A DNA stretch of 64,000 nt from positions 6,014,001 through 6,078,000 of the forward strand of contig NZ_CP030050.1 of assembly GCF_015291705.1 (NCBI RefSeq), read 5' to 3'. Under the pieces are notes generated by a model that saw only the letters and a list, made by a program, of their open reading frames with translations, ran no database searches and was not told the DNA's origin. The first letter of the stretch is position 1. Each line of letters starts with the position of its first letter. Both the position numbers and the translations under genes were made by a program. This document shows positions 1 to 11,423 of the stretch, in pieces. The DNA is from Bradyrhizobium arachidis (GTDB lineage Bacteria; Pseudomonadota; Alphaproteobacteria; Rhizobiales; Xanthobacteraceae).

Positions 1-170
1 TCTAGCCGCCGGTCGATCTGCCTCGGCGCGGGCTTATTGAGCTCTACATCTGGCGCAAGATGACCGCGCCGGTCGTGGAGACCGGTTGCGGAACTATCGC
101 GGTCCTGTCCGGTTGGCGCAATACTCCGCCAGCTGGCACGTTTGATTCGCCAAACCAGACGCCGCTCACA

Positions 171-1592
171 ATGTCGACAGTCACGATCGAGCAGGCCGAC
201 GGCCTGCCGCTGCCGCAGCGCCGATGGGCCATCCTCACCATCGCGCTCGGCATCACGATGTCCGTGATTGACGGCGCCATCGCCAATGTGGCGCTGCCGA
301 CCATCGCGGCCGACCTCAAGGCGAGCCCGGCCTTCTCGATCTGGATCGTCAACGGCTACCAGCTCGCCATCACCATCTCGCTGCTGCCGCTCGCCTCGCT
401 CGGCGAGATCGTGGGCTACCGGCGCGTCTACCTGGCCGGACTTGCACTGTTCACCATCGCCTCCGCCCTCTGCGCCGTCGCGCAATCGCTGCCGATGCTG
501 ACGATCGCGCGCATCATCCAGGGTTTTGGCGCGGCCGGCATCATGAGCGTCAACACCGCGCTGGTCCGCTTCACCTATCCGCATGCGCTGCTCGGGCGCG
601 GCATCGCGCGCAACGCGCTCGTCGTGGCGGTATCGGCGGCGGTCGGGCCGACGCTGGCATCGGCCATCCTGGCCGTCGGCAGCTGGCCCTGGCTGTTCGC
701 GATCAACGTGCCGATCGGTGCGGTCGCGGTCGTCCTCGGCGCGCGGTGCCTGCCGCACACGCGTCTGGCGGCGCATTCGTTCGACTGGCAGAGCGCGGGG
801 CTGAGCGCCGTCACCTTCGGCGTCGGCATTTTCGCGGTCGACAGCGTCGGCCATGGCGAGCCCCTTCTCACCTGCCTGATCGAATTCGCCGTCGCTGCGG
901 TCGCAGGCGCCGCCCTGATCTGGCGCGAGACGCATATGGCCGCGCCGCTGCTGCCGGTTGATCTGCTGCGCATCCCGATCTTCGCGCTGTCGATCGCGAC
1001 CTCGATCGCCTCCTTCTGCGCCCAGATGCTCGCCTTCGTTGCGATACCGTTCTACTTGCAAAGCCGCTTCGGCTATTCGGCCGTGCATATGGGGCTATTG
1101 ATCACGCCCTGGCCGATCACGGTCGCGTTCGCCGCCCCGCTCGCCGGGCGGCTGGTCGAGCACTACCCGGCCGGCCTGCTCGGCGGCATCGGCCTTTTGC
1201 TGTTCGCGGGCGGGCTCGCCTCCCTCGCCATGCTGCCGGCCGAGCCCGGCGCCTTCGACATCGCCTGGCGCATGGCCCTCGCCGGCTTCGGTTTCGGCCT
1301 GTTCCAGACGCCGAACAACCGCACCATGATCGCGGCCGCCCCGCGCGAGCGCACCGGCGGCGCCAGCGGCATGCTCGGCACCGCCCGGCTGCTCGGCCAG
1401 ACCACCGGGGCCGCGCTGGTCGCGCTGTTCCTCGGCCGCTATCCGCAGGAAGGAACCAGGATCGCGCTGCTGGCCGGCGTCGGCTTTGCGCTATGCGGCG
1501 CGCTGCTCAGCATGTTGCGCCTGTCGCCCACCGGCGCGCGCGGCGCCGAGCATGTGCGGGTGCAGGACGGGCAGCGGATGAAGGGGGATTGA
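171..1592 (+). CDS. DHA2-type MFS transporter
   Basis: Integral inner-membrane protein of 473 residues from the major facilitator superfamily, closest in layout to the DHA2 (EmrB/QacA) drug:proton antiporters. Seen: hydrophobic helices along the whole length, a first helix running into 'DGAIANVALPTIA' (the D-x-x-x-x-N-V-ALP signature of DHA2) and a motif-A-like loop 'GEIVGYRRVYLAG'. The frame is open back to an ATG at 60, but the ATG at 171 puts the N-terminus just before helix 1, as in the family, so I prefer it; neither has a strong ribosome binding site. It converges on clpA with a shared terminator. Substrate is not deducible; efflux is inferred from family only. Confidence 0.85.
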   Translation: MSTVTIEQADGLPLPQRRWAILTIALGITMSVIDGAIANVALPTIAADLKASPAFSIWIVNGYQLAITISLLPLASLGEIVGYRRVYLAGLALFTIASALCAVAQSLPMLTIARIIQGFGAAGIMSVNTALVRFTYPHALLGRGIARNALVVAVSAAVGPTLASAILAVGSWPWLFAINVPIGAVAVVLGARCLPHTRLAAHSFDWQSAGLSAVTFGVGIFAVDSVGHGEPLLTCLIEFAVAAVAGAALIWRETHMAAPLLPVDLLRIPIFALSIATSIASFCAQMLAFVAIPFYLQSRFGYSAVHMGLLITPWPITVAFAAPLAGRLVEHYPAGLLGGIGLLLFAGGLASLAMLPAEPGAFDIAWRMALAGFGFGLFQTPNNRTMIAAAPRERTGGASGMLGTARLLGQTTGAALVALFLGRYPQEGTRIALLAGVGFALCGALLSMLRLSPTGARGAEHVRVQDGQRMKGD

Positions 1593-1640
1593 GCGCACGA
1601 CACCTGGTTTCAAGCGAGGCGCTGCCGGCTTCGCCAAAAC

Positions 1641-1668
1641 AAAAGGCCGGCTTTTCAGCCGGCCTTTT
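1641..1668. terminator. bidirectional Rho-independent terminator
   Basis: Perfect hairpin with arms AAAAGGCCGGC and GCCGGCCTTTT around a short TTTTCA loop. A-run on one side and T-run on the other let it work for both the MFS gene and the converging clpA. Confidence 0.85.
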
Positions 1669-1687
1669 CGATTCATGTCGCTCGCGA

Positions 1688-4099
<2,412 letters not shown>

Positions 4100-4255
4100 T
4101 CGCGTCCTCTATGGCCCCCACCATCATGATCGCCATCGCCCGGTCAGGCAACAACAACCTTTGTCACATATAGTTATACAAGATCGCGGCGAAAGACCGG
4201 TTCCGCGACTCGGCAGCGACACGCCTGCGGTATTTTCAATGCAAAACCCGTTCCG

Positions 4256-4285
4256 ATTTGGGCAGGACTACCCATTTGGGCAGGA
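4256..4285 (+). repeat. short direct repeat in the clpS-clpA intergenic region
   Basis: The 12-mer ATTTGGGCAGGA occurs at 4256-4267 and again at 4274-4285, a period of 18 bp, between clpS and clpA. Function unknown; it could be a paired protein-binding site or chance duplication. Confidence 0.5.
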
Positions 4286-4381
4286 TTGACGCGCGCGCCG
4301 ATGTTCGCCGGATCATGCAGCGGGATCTGCTGCCGTCACACACCACACAAACAGAACCACTCTAAGGAACGCGACGCGCGA

Positions 4382-4714
4382 TTACTTCTTTTCCATCACG
4401 CATTGCAGCGGATGCTGGTGCTTGCGGGCGAAATCCATCACCTGCGTCACCTTGGTCTCGGCAATCTCGTAGGTGAACACCCCGCACTCGCCGATGCCGT
4501 GGTGATGGACGTGCAGCATGATCTTGGTCGCAGCCTCGACATCCTTCTGGAAGAACTTCTCGAGCACGTGGACGACAAATTCCATCGGCGTGTAGTCGTC
4601 GTTCAGGATCAGCACGCGATACAGGTTCGGCCGCTTGGTCTTGGGCTTGACCTTGGTGATGACCGACGTGCTCGGCGCAGTCGGGCCGCCCGAGCGGTTG
4701 TCGTCATTGCTCAT
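4382..4714 (-). CDS. clpS: ATP-dependent Clp protease adaptor ClpS
   Basis: N-end-rule adaptor that hands N-degron substrates to ClpA. 110 residues from the ATG at 4714; the frame extends to an ATG at 4774, but the extra 20 residues are unlike the family. The N-terminal tail is disordered (Ser/Thr/Pro/Lys). The folded core starts at '[19 protein letters not shown]', with the conserved N-D-D of the N-degron pocket, followed by '[20 protein letters not shown]' with the pocket histidine. It lies directly upstream of clpA on the same strand. Confidence 0.95.
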   Translation of the reverse strand: MSNDDNRSGGPTAPSTSVITKVKPKTKRPNLYRVLILNDDYTPMEFVVHVLEKFFQKDVEAATKIMLHVHHHGIGECGVFTYEIAETKVTQVMDFARKHQHPLQCVMEKK

Positions 4715-5197
4715 ACGCGGAGCGTGGGCAGCGGCTGGCGCGGACAGGTCGAGTCTGGAAGACAGGTGCGGCATGGCTCAGGTGTTCAAATTCCCAACGG
4801 AAGCGGATAACGGCTCGCCGCGCAACCCCGCCCTCCGGAGCTTCGCACTGGCGCGCCGCCTTGTTGGATCGCCGCTCCCGACGGATCCGGTCCAGCCGGA
4901 TCGTTCGCTAGCAATATGGGCCTGCCCCCGGCTCGCCGCAAGCGTGCAAAGGTCTGGCCGATGCGGCCGCGGCGGTCCCGACTCCGGTCCGGGCGATCCT
5001 GGCCAAGGTTAATCAATCCGGATCGATTTGACAAAAATTTCCGCCCACCCGTTTAGAACCTGTTGACCAGGAACCCGGCTGCAACGCGGCCGCGACGGTT
5101 TCTCGCGGGGTATCTCCGGTTTTCTACGGCCCCGTTTACCTGCCGTTCAAGGGCTTGGCGCGAAATCGGGCAAAATTTACAGATTTCGGGGATCGTC
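4715..5197. other. intergenic region between clpS and the vWA/Tad gene
   Basis: 483 bp between divergent genes. Open frames on both strands are short and lack family-like composition. It presumably carries both promoters; I recognise no specific operator, RNA or repeat. Confidence 0.5.
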
Positions 5198-6544
5198 ATG
5201 TTTCGCCTGCCCGTTATCCGCCGTCTTGGTCGACAGCTCGCCCGCTTTGCAGCGGCCGAGCAAGGCAATATCGCCGTGATCTTCGCCATCGCGCTGGTCC
5301 CGGTGCTGACATTCATCGGCGCCGCGGTCGACTACAGCCGTGCAGTCCAGGCCCGCACCTCGATGCAGGCCGCCCTCGACTCCACCGCGCTGATGCTCTC
5401 CAAGGACCTGTCGACCGGCGCCATCACCACGTCGCAGCTGAGCACCAAGGCGCAGCAGTATTTCAACGCGCTGTTCACCGGCACCAACGCGATCCCGACC
5501 GTCAGCGTCGCGGCCACCTACACCGCGAGCACCAGCATGGGCTCGACGATCCAGGTCACCGGAAGCGGCACCTACACGACCAGTTTCATGAAGATCGCCG
5601 GCTTCCCGACGCTCGACATCGGCACCACATCCACCAGCGCCTGGGGCCTGGTGCGCATGCGCGTCGCCATGGTGCTCGACAACACCGGATCGATGGCCGA
5701 CGACGGCAAGATGCCGGCGATGCAGACCGCCGCCAAGAACCTCGTCGATCAGCTCAGCGCCCTCGCCAAGACCAATGGCGACGTCTACATCTCGATCGTG
5801 CCGTTCGCCAAGGACGTCAATGTCGGCGCCAGCAATTACAACAAGTACTGGATCGACTTCAGCGACTGGGACGCCGCCAACGGCAGCTGGAGTTGCACAT
5901 CGGGCAGCAACAATAATTGCAACAATTGGAAGTGGACGCCGGCCGATCACAGCACCTGGACCGGTTGCGTGGTCGACCGCGACCAGGACTACGACACCAA
6001 GAACACCACGCCGACCAGCGGCAATGCGGGGACGCTGTTCCCGGCCGACCAATATTCGTATTGCCGATCCGGAAGCTCGGCCTATTTGCAGCCGATCGTG
6101 CCGCTGAGCTACGACTGGTCCTCGCTCAAGACCGTGATCGACAACATGAAGCCGACCGGCAACACCAACCAGGGCATCGGGCTCGCCTGGGGCTGGATGA
6201 CGCTGTCGACCGGCGATCCCATGAACGCGCCGGCCAAGGACACCAACTACACCTACAAGGACGCGATCGTGCTGCTCTCGGACGGTCTGAACACGCAGAA
6301 CCGCTGGTACAACAATGCCTCGCAGATCGACGCGCGGCAGAAGAAGCTGTGCGACAACGCCAAGGCCGCGAACATCACGATCTACACGGTGCAGGTCAAC
6401 ACCGGCCACGATGCGACCTCGAGCGTGCTGCAATATTGCGCCAGCAGCTCCGACAAGTTCTATCTGGTGACGTCGGCGGACCAGACCGTCTCGGTGTTCA
6501 AGGACATCGGCACCTCGCTGTCCAAGCTGCGCGTGGCGCGCTGA
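5198..6544 (+). CDS. TadG-like pilus assembly protein with vWA domain
   Basis: 448 residues. The N-terminus 'FAAAEQGNIAVIFAIALVPV' is the TadE/TadG-type membrane segment with pseudopilin-like cleavage context, followed by 'AVDYSRAVQARTSMQAALDS', typical of the TadG N-terminal region. A von Willebrand A domain follows, with MIDAS-like D-N-T-G-S in 'VLDNTGSMADDG', a threonine in 'PTGNTNQGIG' and the third aspartate in 'LLSDGLNTQ'. The ATG at 5198 (upstream GGGGA) was preferred to one at 5063, because the segment before 5198 is not membrane-like. Inferred role: envelope or pilus-associated metal-binding adhesion protein. No other tad genes are near, so it is a stray member. Confidence 0.8.
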   Translation: MFRLPVIRRLGRQLARFAAAEQGNIAVIFAIALVPVLTFIGAAVDYSRAVQARTSMQAALDSTALMLSKDLSTGAITTSQLSTKAQQYFNALFTGTNAIPTVSVAATYTASTSMGSTIQVTGSGTYTTSFMKIAGFPTLDIGTTSTSAWGLVRMRVAMVLDNTGSMADDGKMPAMQTAAKNLVDQLSALAKTNGDVYISIVPFAKDVNVGASNYNKYWIDFSDWDAANGSWSCTSGSNNNCNNWKWTPADHSTWTGCVVDRDQDYDTKNTTPTSGNAGTLFPADQYSYCRSGSSAYLQPIVPLSYDWSSLKTVIDNMKPTGNTNQGIGLAWGWMTLSTGDPMNAPAKDTNYTYKDAIVLLSDGLNTQNRWYNNASQIDARQKKLCDNAKAANITIYTVQVNTGHDATSSVLQYCASSSDKFYLVTSADQTVSVFKDIGTSLSKLRVAR

Positions 6545-6563
6545 GGCCACCCGCCACAACAAC

Positions 6564-6596
6564 AAAAAAAGCCCGGCTGGATCAGCCGGGCTTTTT
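6564..6596. terminator. bidirectional Rho-independent terminator
   Basis: Stem AGCCCGGCT / AGCCGGGCT flanked by an A-run and a T-run, between the converging vWA gene and phasin gene. Confidence 0.85.
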
Positions 6597-6619
6597 GATT
6601 CCAGGATGACCGGGAAGGC

Positions 6620-6958
6620 TTAGTTGGCGGCCGGGGTGAACTTCGAGACGATGGTCTCGACCGGCTTGAACGCCTGCTTGGCGAGGTCGCTGTAGAGGCC
6701 GGCGATCTTCTGCGATTCCGCCACGAAGGTCTCGTAGGCGGAACGGGCGAAATCGGTCTGGGCTTCCATGGCCTTGTCCAGCGACTTCACGCCGGAAAGC
6801 TTCTCGACGAAGGACTTGGTGTCTTCGAACGACTTCTTGGTGTAGTCGCCATAGGCGCTCGCGATCGCCTGGAGGCCGTGCTGCACCGAGGTCGCGGAGG
6901 CGACGCACTGCTCGAACTGCTCTTTCCCGTAGTTCTGGAAGTCTTCAACCTTGAACAT
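6620..6958 (-). CDS. phasin (PHA granule-associated protein)
   Basis: 112-residue helical protein of the phasin_2 type that coats polyhydroxyalkanoate granules. The sequence is amphipathic and Gln/Ala/Lys rich, starting 'MFKVEDFQNYGKEQFEQC' and ending with 'FKPVETIVSKFTPAAN', a normal phasin end. The ATG at 6958 has an AAAGGA ribosome binding site; an in-frame start at 7018 would add 20 unrelated residues. Two TGC-N3-GCA sites sit 65-105 bp upstream and fit control by the PHA-sensing repressor PhaR. Confidence 0.9.
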   Translation of the reverse strand: MFKVEDFQNYGKEQFEQCVASATSVQHGLQAIASAYGDYTKKSFEDTKSFVEKLSGVKSLDKAMEAQTDFARSAYETFVAESQKIAGLYSDLAKQAFKPVETIVSKFTPAAN

Positions 6959-7022
6959 TTCGCAATCCTTTTCCCTGGCTCTTGTCGGGAAGCCCCGGCT
7001 CCCTGACTCTGCCCACAATTAG

Positions 7023-7034
7023 TGCAACGCACAA
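7023..7034 (+). promoter_or_regulatory. PhaR-like operator, proximal copy
   Basis: TGCAACGCACAA, a TGC-N3-GCA half-palindrome with a CAA tail. It fits, from memory, the motif TGCRNYGCASMA described for Bradyrhizobium PhaR. Located upstream of the phasin gene. Confidence 0.65.
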
Positions 7035-7051
7035 AAATGTCAAGAATCTTG

Positions 7052-7063
7052 TGCGACGCACAA
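7052..7063 (+). promoter_or_regulatory. PhaR-like operator, distal copy
   Basis: TGCGACGCACAA, second exact fit to the same motif, same orientation, 29 bp from the first. Confidence 0.65.
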
Positions 7064-7358
7064 AAACAGATGCACGCATAGATGCAAGTCGCGGAAATTC
7101 CCGGGCTTTCTCGCAATGGTTCCTTAAGCTTTTGGAAACCGCGGCCCCCTACCCTGATTCCCTGGACGTGTTCAGCTTCCGCAGGCGGTCAAAAGCCGTT
7201 TGAGAACATCACCTTAGCCAGAACAGCGGCTCAGGCCGAACGTCTCCCGTGGCGAACGCCAGCGGAGGGACAGCTTGAGCAGGTAATGATCCCGGGTCCA
7301 GTGGGCACAATTTCGCCTCACGAGCCGGTGATCAAGTGAGAAACGGGGACGGGGTTCC

Positions 7359-9194
7359 ATGCTTCGTAAAAGCTTGTCTTCCTCGCGCTTGGCGCGGGTC
7401 GGCGTTTTCGGGCTTCTTACAGTCACCACTGCAGTCATCTTCACCACCGACGCGGCCGAGGCGCGGCGCCATCGCCGCCAGCACGTGAGCCATCGGGTGC
7501 AGCGCGATGTCTCCGAGAGCTCCAGCCCCAAATTCGCGTCTATCATCGTCGATGGCAATTCCGGCTCCGTGCTCCAGGCGACCAGCCCCGACGGGATCCG
7601 CCACCCCGCCTCGCTGACCAAGATCATGACGCTCTACCTGCTGTTCGAGCGCCTGGAGTCCGGCAAGATGAAGCTCGACACCGAGATGCCGGTGTCGCAG
7701 CACGCCGCCGATCAGGATCCGACCAAGCTGAACCTGCGCGCCGGCCAGACCATTCGCGTCGAGGACGCGATCAAGGGTCTCGTCACCCGCTCCGCCAATG
7801 ACGCCGCCGTGGTTATCGCCGAAGCGATCGCCGGCGACGAGGACGATTTCGCCGCGATGATGACGCGCAAGGCGCGCTCGCTCGGCATGTCCAGGACAGT
7901 CTACCGCAACGCCAACGGCCTTCCCAACGACGAGCAGGTCACGACCGCACGCGACCAGGCCACCCTCGGCCGCGCCATCCAGGAGCGCTTCCCGCGCTAC
8001 TATCGCTATTTCGCGACCTCGACGTTCAACTGGCGCGGCCAGTCGATCCGCAACCACAATCACCTGCTCGGCAGCGTCGAGGGCGTCGACGGCATCAAGA
8101 CAGGCTACACCCGCGCCTCCGGCTTCAATCTCGTGAGCTCGATGCGCCGCGGCAACCGCCACCTGATCGGCGTGGTGCTCGGCGGCCGCAGCGGCGGCTC
8201 GCGCGACGCGATCATGCGCAACCTGCTCGCCGAGAATCTCGAGAAGGGCGCAACCACCCACACCGTCGCCGCGGTCGCCGAACGCAACGGCGCAGACGCG
8301 AGCAGCGACGTTGCCGATGCCTCGGACACCCCGGCCCGTCCCGCGCCGCAGGTTCAGGCCGCGGCCGCCCCGGCTCCCGAGACTGCCCAACAGCGTCTCG
8401 CCTCGCGCCTGTCGACGCTCGCCGCTGCGACCGCGGCGATGCCGCCGGCTCAGCCCAAGCCTGAAGTCCGGCCGACCGAATCCAAGATCGAGCCCGCGCC
8501 GCTCACCAATGGCGTGATCTCGAGCCAGCCGCTCTCGATCATTCCCGGCTCGTCCGAGCCGATGAAACCGGTCCGGGTCAAGACCGTCCAGGTCAAGGCC
8601 GGCGCCGTGAAGGTCGCCTCCGCCGCCCCGGCTCCGGTCGCTCCGCAGGTTACCAGTACGATTGCGGCTCGCTCCGACGTTGCGGAAACCTCCGGTGCCG
8701 TCGTCGCCCGGGCCGATTTGATCAATAAGCCCGAGCCCCAGAACCAGCCGGAAGCGCCGAAGGCTGAGGTCGCCCGCGCCGAGCTGCCGCGTCAGCCGGC
8801 GGGCTTTGGCACCGGCAACGGCATCCTCGGCGTGCTGCCGGCCGGAACCGCCGCCGCTCCTGCCCCGGCGGCTGCGAAGCTCGCGTCCGCCGATCCGGCG
8901 CCGCAGCCGATCCAGATGAGCGCCACCACCAAGCCGGTCGTCACCCATAGCGGCTGGATCGTCCAGGTTGGCGCGCTCGAGAGCGAGACCGAAGCCCAGC
9001 ATCGCATCGACGCGGCGCGCAACTCGGCCCGCGGCCTGCTCAGCAAGGCCGATCCGTTCACCGAGCCTGTGGTCGCCAAGGACAATCGCAAGCTCTACCG
9101 CGCCCGCTTCGCCGGGCTCGAGCGCGACCAGGCCGAGGCCGTCTGCCGCGCCCTCAAGCGCGCCGAAATCTCCTGCATCACGGTCCGCAACTGA
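7359..9194 (+). CDS. D-alanyl-D-alanine carboxypeptidase (DacF/DacA type) with SPOR domain
   Basis: Periplasmic penicillin-binding protein that trims pentapeptide stems of peptidoglycan. 611 residues with an N-terminal hydrophobic export signal (about 12-33). The serine-peptidase S11 domain has the three active-site motifs S-L-T-K (85-88), S-A-N (145-147) and K-T-G (247-249). A long Ala/Pro linker (about 310-525) leads to a C-terminal SPOR domain (about 530-611), which in other proteins binds denuded glycan at the septum. The linker plus SPOR makes it about 200 residues longer than enterobacterial DacA and suggests recruitment to division sites. Confidence 0.93.
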   Translation: MLRKSLSSSRLARVGVFGLLTVTTAVIFTTDAAEARRHRRQHVSHRVQRDVSESSSPKFASIIVDGNSGSVLQATSPDGIRHPASLTKIMTLYLLFERLESGKMKLDTEMPVSQHAADQDPTKLNLRAGQTIRVEDAIKGLVTRSANDAAVVIAEAIAGDEDDFAAMMTRKARSLGMSRTVYRNANGLPNDEQVTTARDQATLGRAIQERFPRYYRYFATSTFNWRGQSIRNHNHLLGSVEGVDGIKTGYTRASGFNLVSSMRRGNRHLIGVVLGGRSGGSRDAIMRNLLAENLEKGATTHTVAAVAERNGADASSDVADASDTPARPAPQVQAAAAPAPETAQQRLASRLSTLAAATAAMPPAQPKPEVRPTESKIEPAPLTNGVISSQPLSIIPGSSEPMKPVRVKTVQVKAGAVKVASAAPAPVAPQVTSTIAARSDVAETSGAVVARADLINKPEPQNQPEAPKAEVARAELPRQPAGFGTGNGILGVLPAGTAAAPAPAAAKLASADPAPQPIQMSATTKPVVTHSGWIVQVGALESETEAQHRIDAARNSARGLLSKADPFTEPVVAKDNRKLYRARFAGLERDQAEAVCRALKRAEISCITVRN

Positions 9195-9216
9195 CCTGCC
9201 GGACCTTTCCCAGAGC

Positions 9217-9246
9217 AAATGCCCGCGCCTTGCGCGGGCATTTTTC
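9217..9246 (+). terminator. Rho-independent terminator of the carboxypeptidase gene
   Basis: Stem GCCCGCGC / GCGCGGGC with a CTT loop (9221-9239), followed by five T, 22 bp after the stop codon. Confidence 0.85.
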
Positions 9247-9417
9247 GTTTGCGATGCGGTGACGCCAAAGGCTGTTCCACGACAACCTCTCGTCAAGATT
9301 TTACGGTTAAAACTTTACGCAAGGGATCGACCACGCCGATAATGGCGGGCATCAGGGCGACGGTAAACGGAGAAGCGGAGCTGACGCGGTACGGGCGTTT
9401 GTGGCGTGTTGCCGGAG

Positions 9418-10143
9418 TTAGCCGTTATGCGTACGAAGCAGAGTATCCTTGGCCTCGTTTACACGGGCAGCGAGATACGTCGAGCCCCCCTGGTCGGGAT
9501 GGAGTTTCTTCATCAGGGACTTGTGAGCCCGGCTGATGTCGTCGCGCCCCGCGCCCGGCTGCAAGCCAAGGATCTGATAGGCTTCCTCCGCCGTCATTTT
9601 GCCGCCCGGCGCCGCGCCGCGCTGCCGCCCTGCCGCATCGCTTTGCGCGTTCTGACGCCAAGCGGGAAACCGGCGGTCCAGATAGCTTTCAAGTAAGGCC
9701 ACGCTCTCGGCGTCGAACGCCGGGACCATCGCCAACAGACCAGCGAGATCGAACTCGTCGAGGTCGCGCCCGGCATTGGGCCCGGCGACGATCTGGCCCG
9801 CGAGCTGGCCGGAATCGTGGTCGAGCCGCATGTCCAGGAACTGCGAGCGCACGCGCGAGGCCTGGCCGGTCGGACGCGTCCCGCCGCCGCCGAACAGCCC
9901 GCCGACATTGCCGAAGCCCGCGTTGGCCAGCGGCGTCCAGCCGAGCAGCCCAGCTCCCATGATTCCGAGCGGGATCGCCACCGCCAACTCACCCCGCAGA
10001 CCCGTGAAGGCCGCGACGGCCAGCGCGACGACGCCGCCGCCAAACTTGATGGTGCGCGCCAGCACCGCCGGATTGGCGGAGCGGAACATCTGGAGCAGCA
10101 GATAGAGCGTGATAACGGCGACAGCGCCGGCGATCAGGGTCAT
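9418..10143 (-). CDS. membrane-anchored J-domain protein
   Basis: 241 residues. Two or three N-terminal hydrophobic helices (about 1-20, 35-75) and a Gly-rich spacer ('GGLFGGGGTRPTG'). A middle region, 'FLDMRLDHDSGQLAGQIVAG', is seen in many rhizobial homologues. A C-terminal J-domain (about 180-241) contains the HPD motif in 'KKLHPDQGGS'. This end-of-protein layout resembles Pam18/TIM14 and DjlA-like membrane co-chaperones rather than DnaJ. Inferred job: recruiting DnaK to the inner face of the membrane. It stands alone between two rightward genes. Confidence 0.85.
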   Translation of the reverse strand: MTLIAGAVAVITLYLLLQMFRSANPAVLARTIKFGGGVVALAVAAFTGLRGELAVAIPLGIMGAGLLGWTPLANAGFGNVGGLFGGGGTRPTGQASRVRSQFLDMRLDHDSGQLAGQIVAGPNAGRDLDEFDLAGLLAMVPAFDAESVALLESYLDRRFPAWRQNAQSDAAGRQRGAAPGGKMTAEEAYQILGLQPGAGRDDISRAHKSLMKKLHPDQGGSTYLAARVNEAKDTLLRTHNG

Positions 10144-10325
10144 GGCCGGAATATAGTCGCCCTGTTGTCAAAAAGCATGGCGTCCTTCGCTCACGTCCAC
10201 GATCGGCTGATGACACGAGACGTTCGTTTGCCGATAAGCGCCCTGTCCGATCATTCCGGCACGCCCAGCGGTAACTAGGACCGCATCAGCACCGTAGAGG
10301 TATGAGCGAGCTGTTGGGGGAGACC

Positions 10326-11321
10326 ATGAGCAACGGATTCAAGCCGCCGATCGTGCCAGCCGCCTTCTTCGGCATCGTGCTTGGGCTTGCGGGCCTCGGC
10401 AATGCCTGGCGCGCGGCGCACCAAGTCTGGCAACTGCCGGCGATCGTCGGCGAAATCCTGCTCGGCCTTGCGTCCATCGTCTGGGCGCTGCTGATCGTCC
10501 TGTTCGCCCTGCGCTGGATTTTTGCGCGTGCCGAGTCGCTCAGCGAAGCCCATCACCCCGTGCAGTGCTGCTTCATCGGTCTTGCCGGTGTCTCGACCAT
10601 GCTGATCGCAATCGCAGCCGAGCCCTATTCGCATCTTGCCGCCCTCATGCTGTTCGGCTCTGGCGCCGCGTTCACACTCGGTTTCGCGCTGTGGCGGACG
10701 GGGCTGTTGTGGCGCGGTAACCGCGATCACACCGCAACGACACCGGTCCTTTATCTGCCCACCGTTGCCGGCGGCTTCGTCACCGCTGGCGTTGCCTCGG
10801 CGCTCGGCTACCCCGATTGGGGACAACTGGCTTTCGGCGTCGCCTTCTTTTCCTGGCTAGCGATCGAATCCGTGCTGCTGCACCGGCTCTACACCGCCGC
10901 GACGCTTCCCGTCGCGTTGCGGCCGACGCTTGGCATCCAGCTCGCGCCCCCCTCGGTCGGCGCGGTCGCCTATCTCGCGATGAATGGCGGCGTGCCCGAC
11001 ATGGTCGCGCATGTCCTGGTCGGCTATGGGCTGATGATGGCGCTTTTGCTGCTCCGCCTGCTGCCCTGGATCATGGAGCAGCCGTTCTCGGTGTCCTATT
11101 GGAGCTTTACGTTCGGCGCGACCGCGCTTGCGATCGCACCGGTCCGGATGGTCGGACATGGCGATACCGGCGCGACCGCACAGCTTGCGCCATGGCTGTT
11201 TGGCGCCGCGAACATCGTGGTCGGACTGACCGCCCTCGGCACGCTGCGCCTGATCCTGCAGGGACGGCTGTTGCCGCCGCCGGTCGCGGCGCCATCTCCG
11301 GCGCAGGCCGCGCCGGCTTAA
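10326..11321 (+). CDS. tehA: TehA/SLAC1-family anion channel or tellurite-resistance protein
   Basis: 331 residues with about ten transmembrane helices, starting 'PPIVPAAFFGIVLGLAGLGN', the characteristic opening of TehA (voltage-dependent anion channel / C4-dicarboxylate family). I chose the ATG at 10326 because GGGGGAGA lies just ahead of it; an upstream in-frame ATG at 10302 has AGAGG only one base away. Known relatives transport anions or confer tellurite tolerance; the ion here cannot be told. The stop codon TAA lies inside an interspersed repeat. Confidence 0.85.
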   Translation: MSNGFKPPIVPAAFFGIVLGLAGLGNAWRAAHQVWQLPAIVGEILLGLASIVWALLIVLFALRWIFARAESLSEAHHPVQCCFIGLAGVSTMLIAIAAEPYSHLAALMLFGSGAAFTLGFALWRTGLLWRGNRDHTATTPVLYLPTVAGGFVTAGVASALGYPDWGQLAFGVAFFSWLAIESVLLHRLYTAATLPVALRPTLGIQLAPPSVGAVAYLAMNGGVPDMVAHVLVGYGLMMALLLLRLLPWIMEQPFSVSYWSFTFGATALAIAPVRMVGHGDTGATAQLAPWLFGAANIVVGLTALGTLRLILQGRLLPPPVAAPSPAQAAPA

Positions 11322-11421
11322 AGCGCGATGAGATCAGGATGAATCGTCATCGCGCTTTAGCTTGTTGTTTGCGCATGACCTTTTCGGAAAACCGCTGCGC
11401 ACTTTTCCGGATCACGCTTTA
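11320..11421 (+). repeat. 100-bp intergenic palindromic repeat, copy 1
   Basis: Two hairpins: AAAGCGCGATGA...TCATCGCGCTTT, then CGGAAAA...TTTTCCGG. Closely matches the copies at 24968 and 51284. It lies between convergent genes and supplies the TAA stop of tehA. Confidence 0.85.
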
Positions 11422-11423
11422 GC

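Larger units (their letters stand above)
6959..7358. other. divergent promoter region, phasin / D-Ala-D-Ala carboxypeptidase
   Basis: 400 bp with no credible gene. The phasin-proximal half carries the two PhaR-like sites listed separately; the other half should hold the carboxypeptidase promoter, which I cannot pinpoint. Confidence 0.55.

Noticed and set aside
4773..5012. Plus-strand frame [14 protein letters not shown]... upstream of the vWA gene
   Set aside because: After the first residues the composition is that of random high-GC sequence; no ribosome binding site.
5177..6565. 462-codon minus-strand frame opposite the vWA gene
   Set aside because: Shadow; the plus-strand product has a pilin-like helix and MIDAS residues.
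7332..9296. 654-codon minus-strand frame opposite the carboxypeptidase
   Set aside because: Antisense composition (Gly/Arg/His rich) and no recognisable motif.
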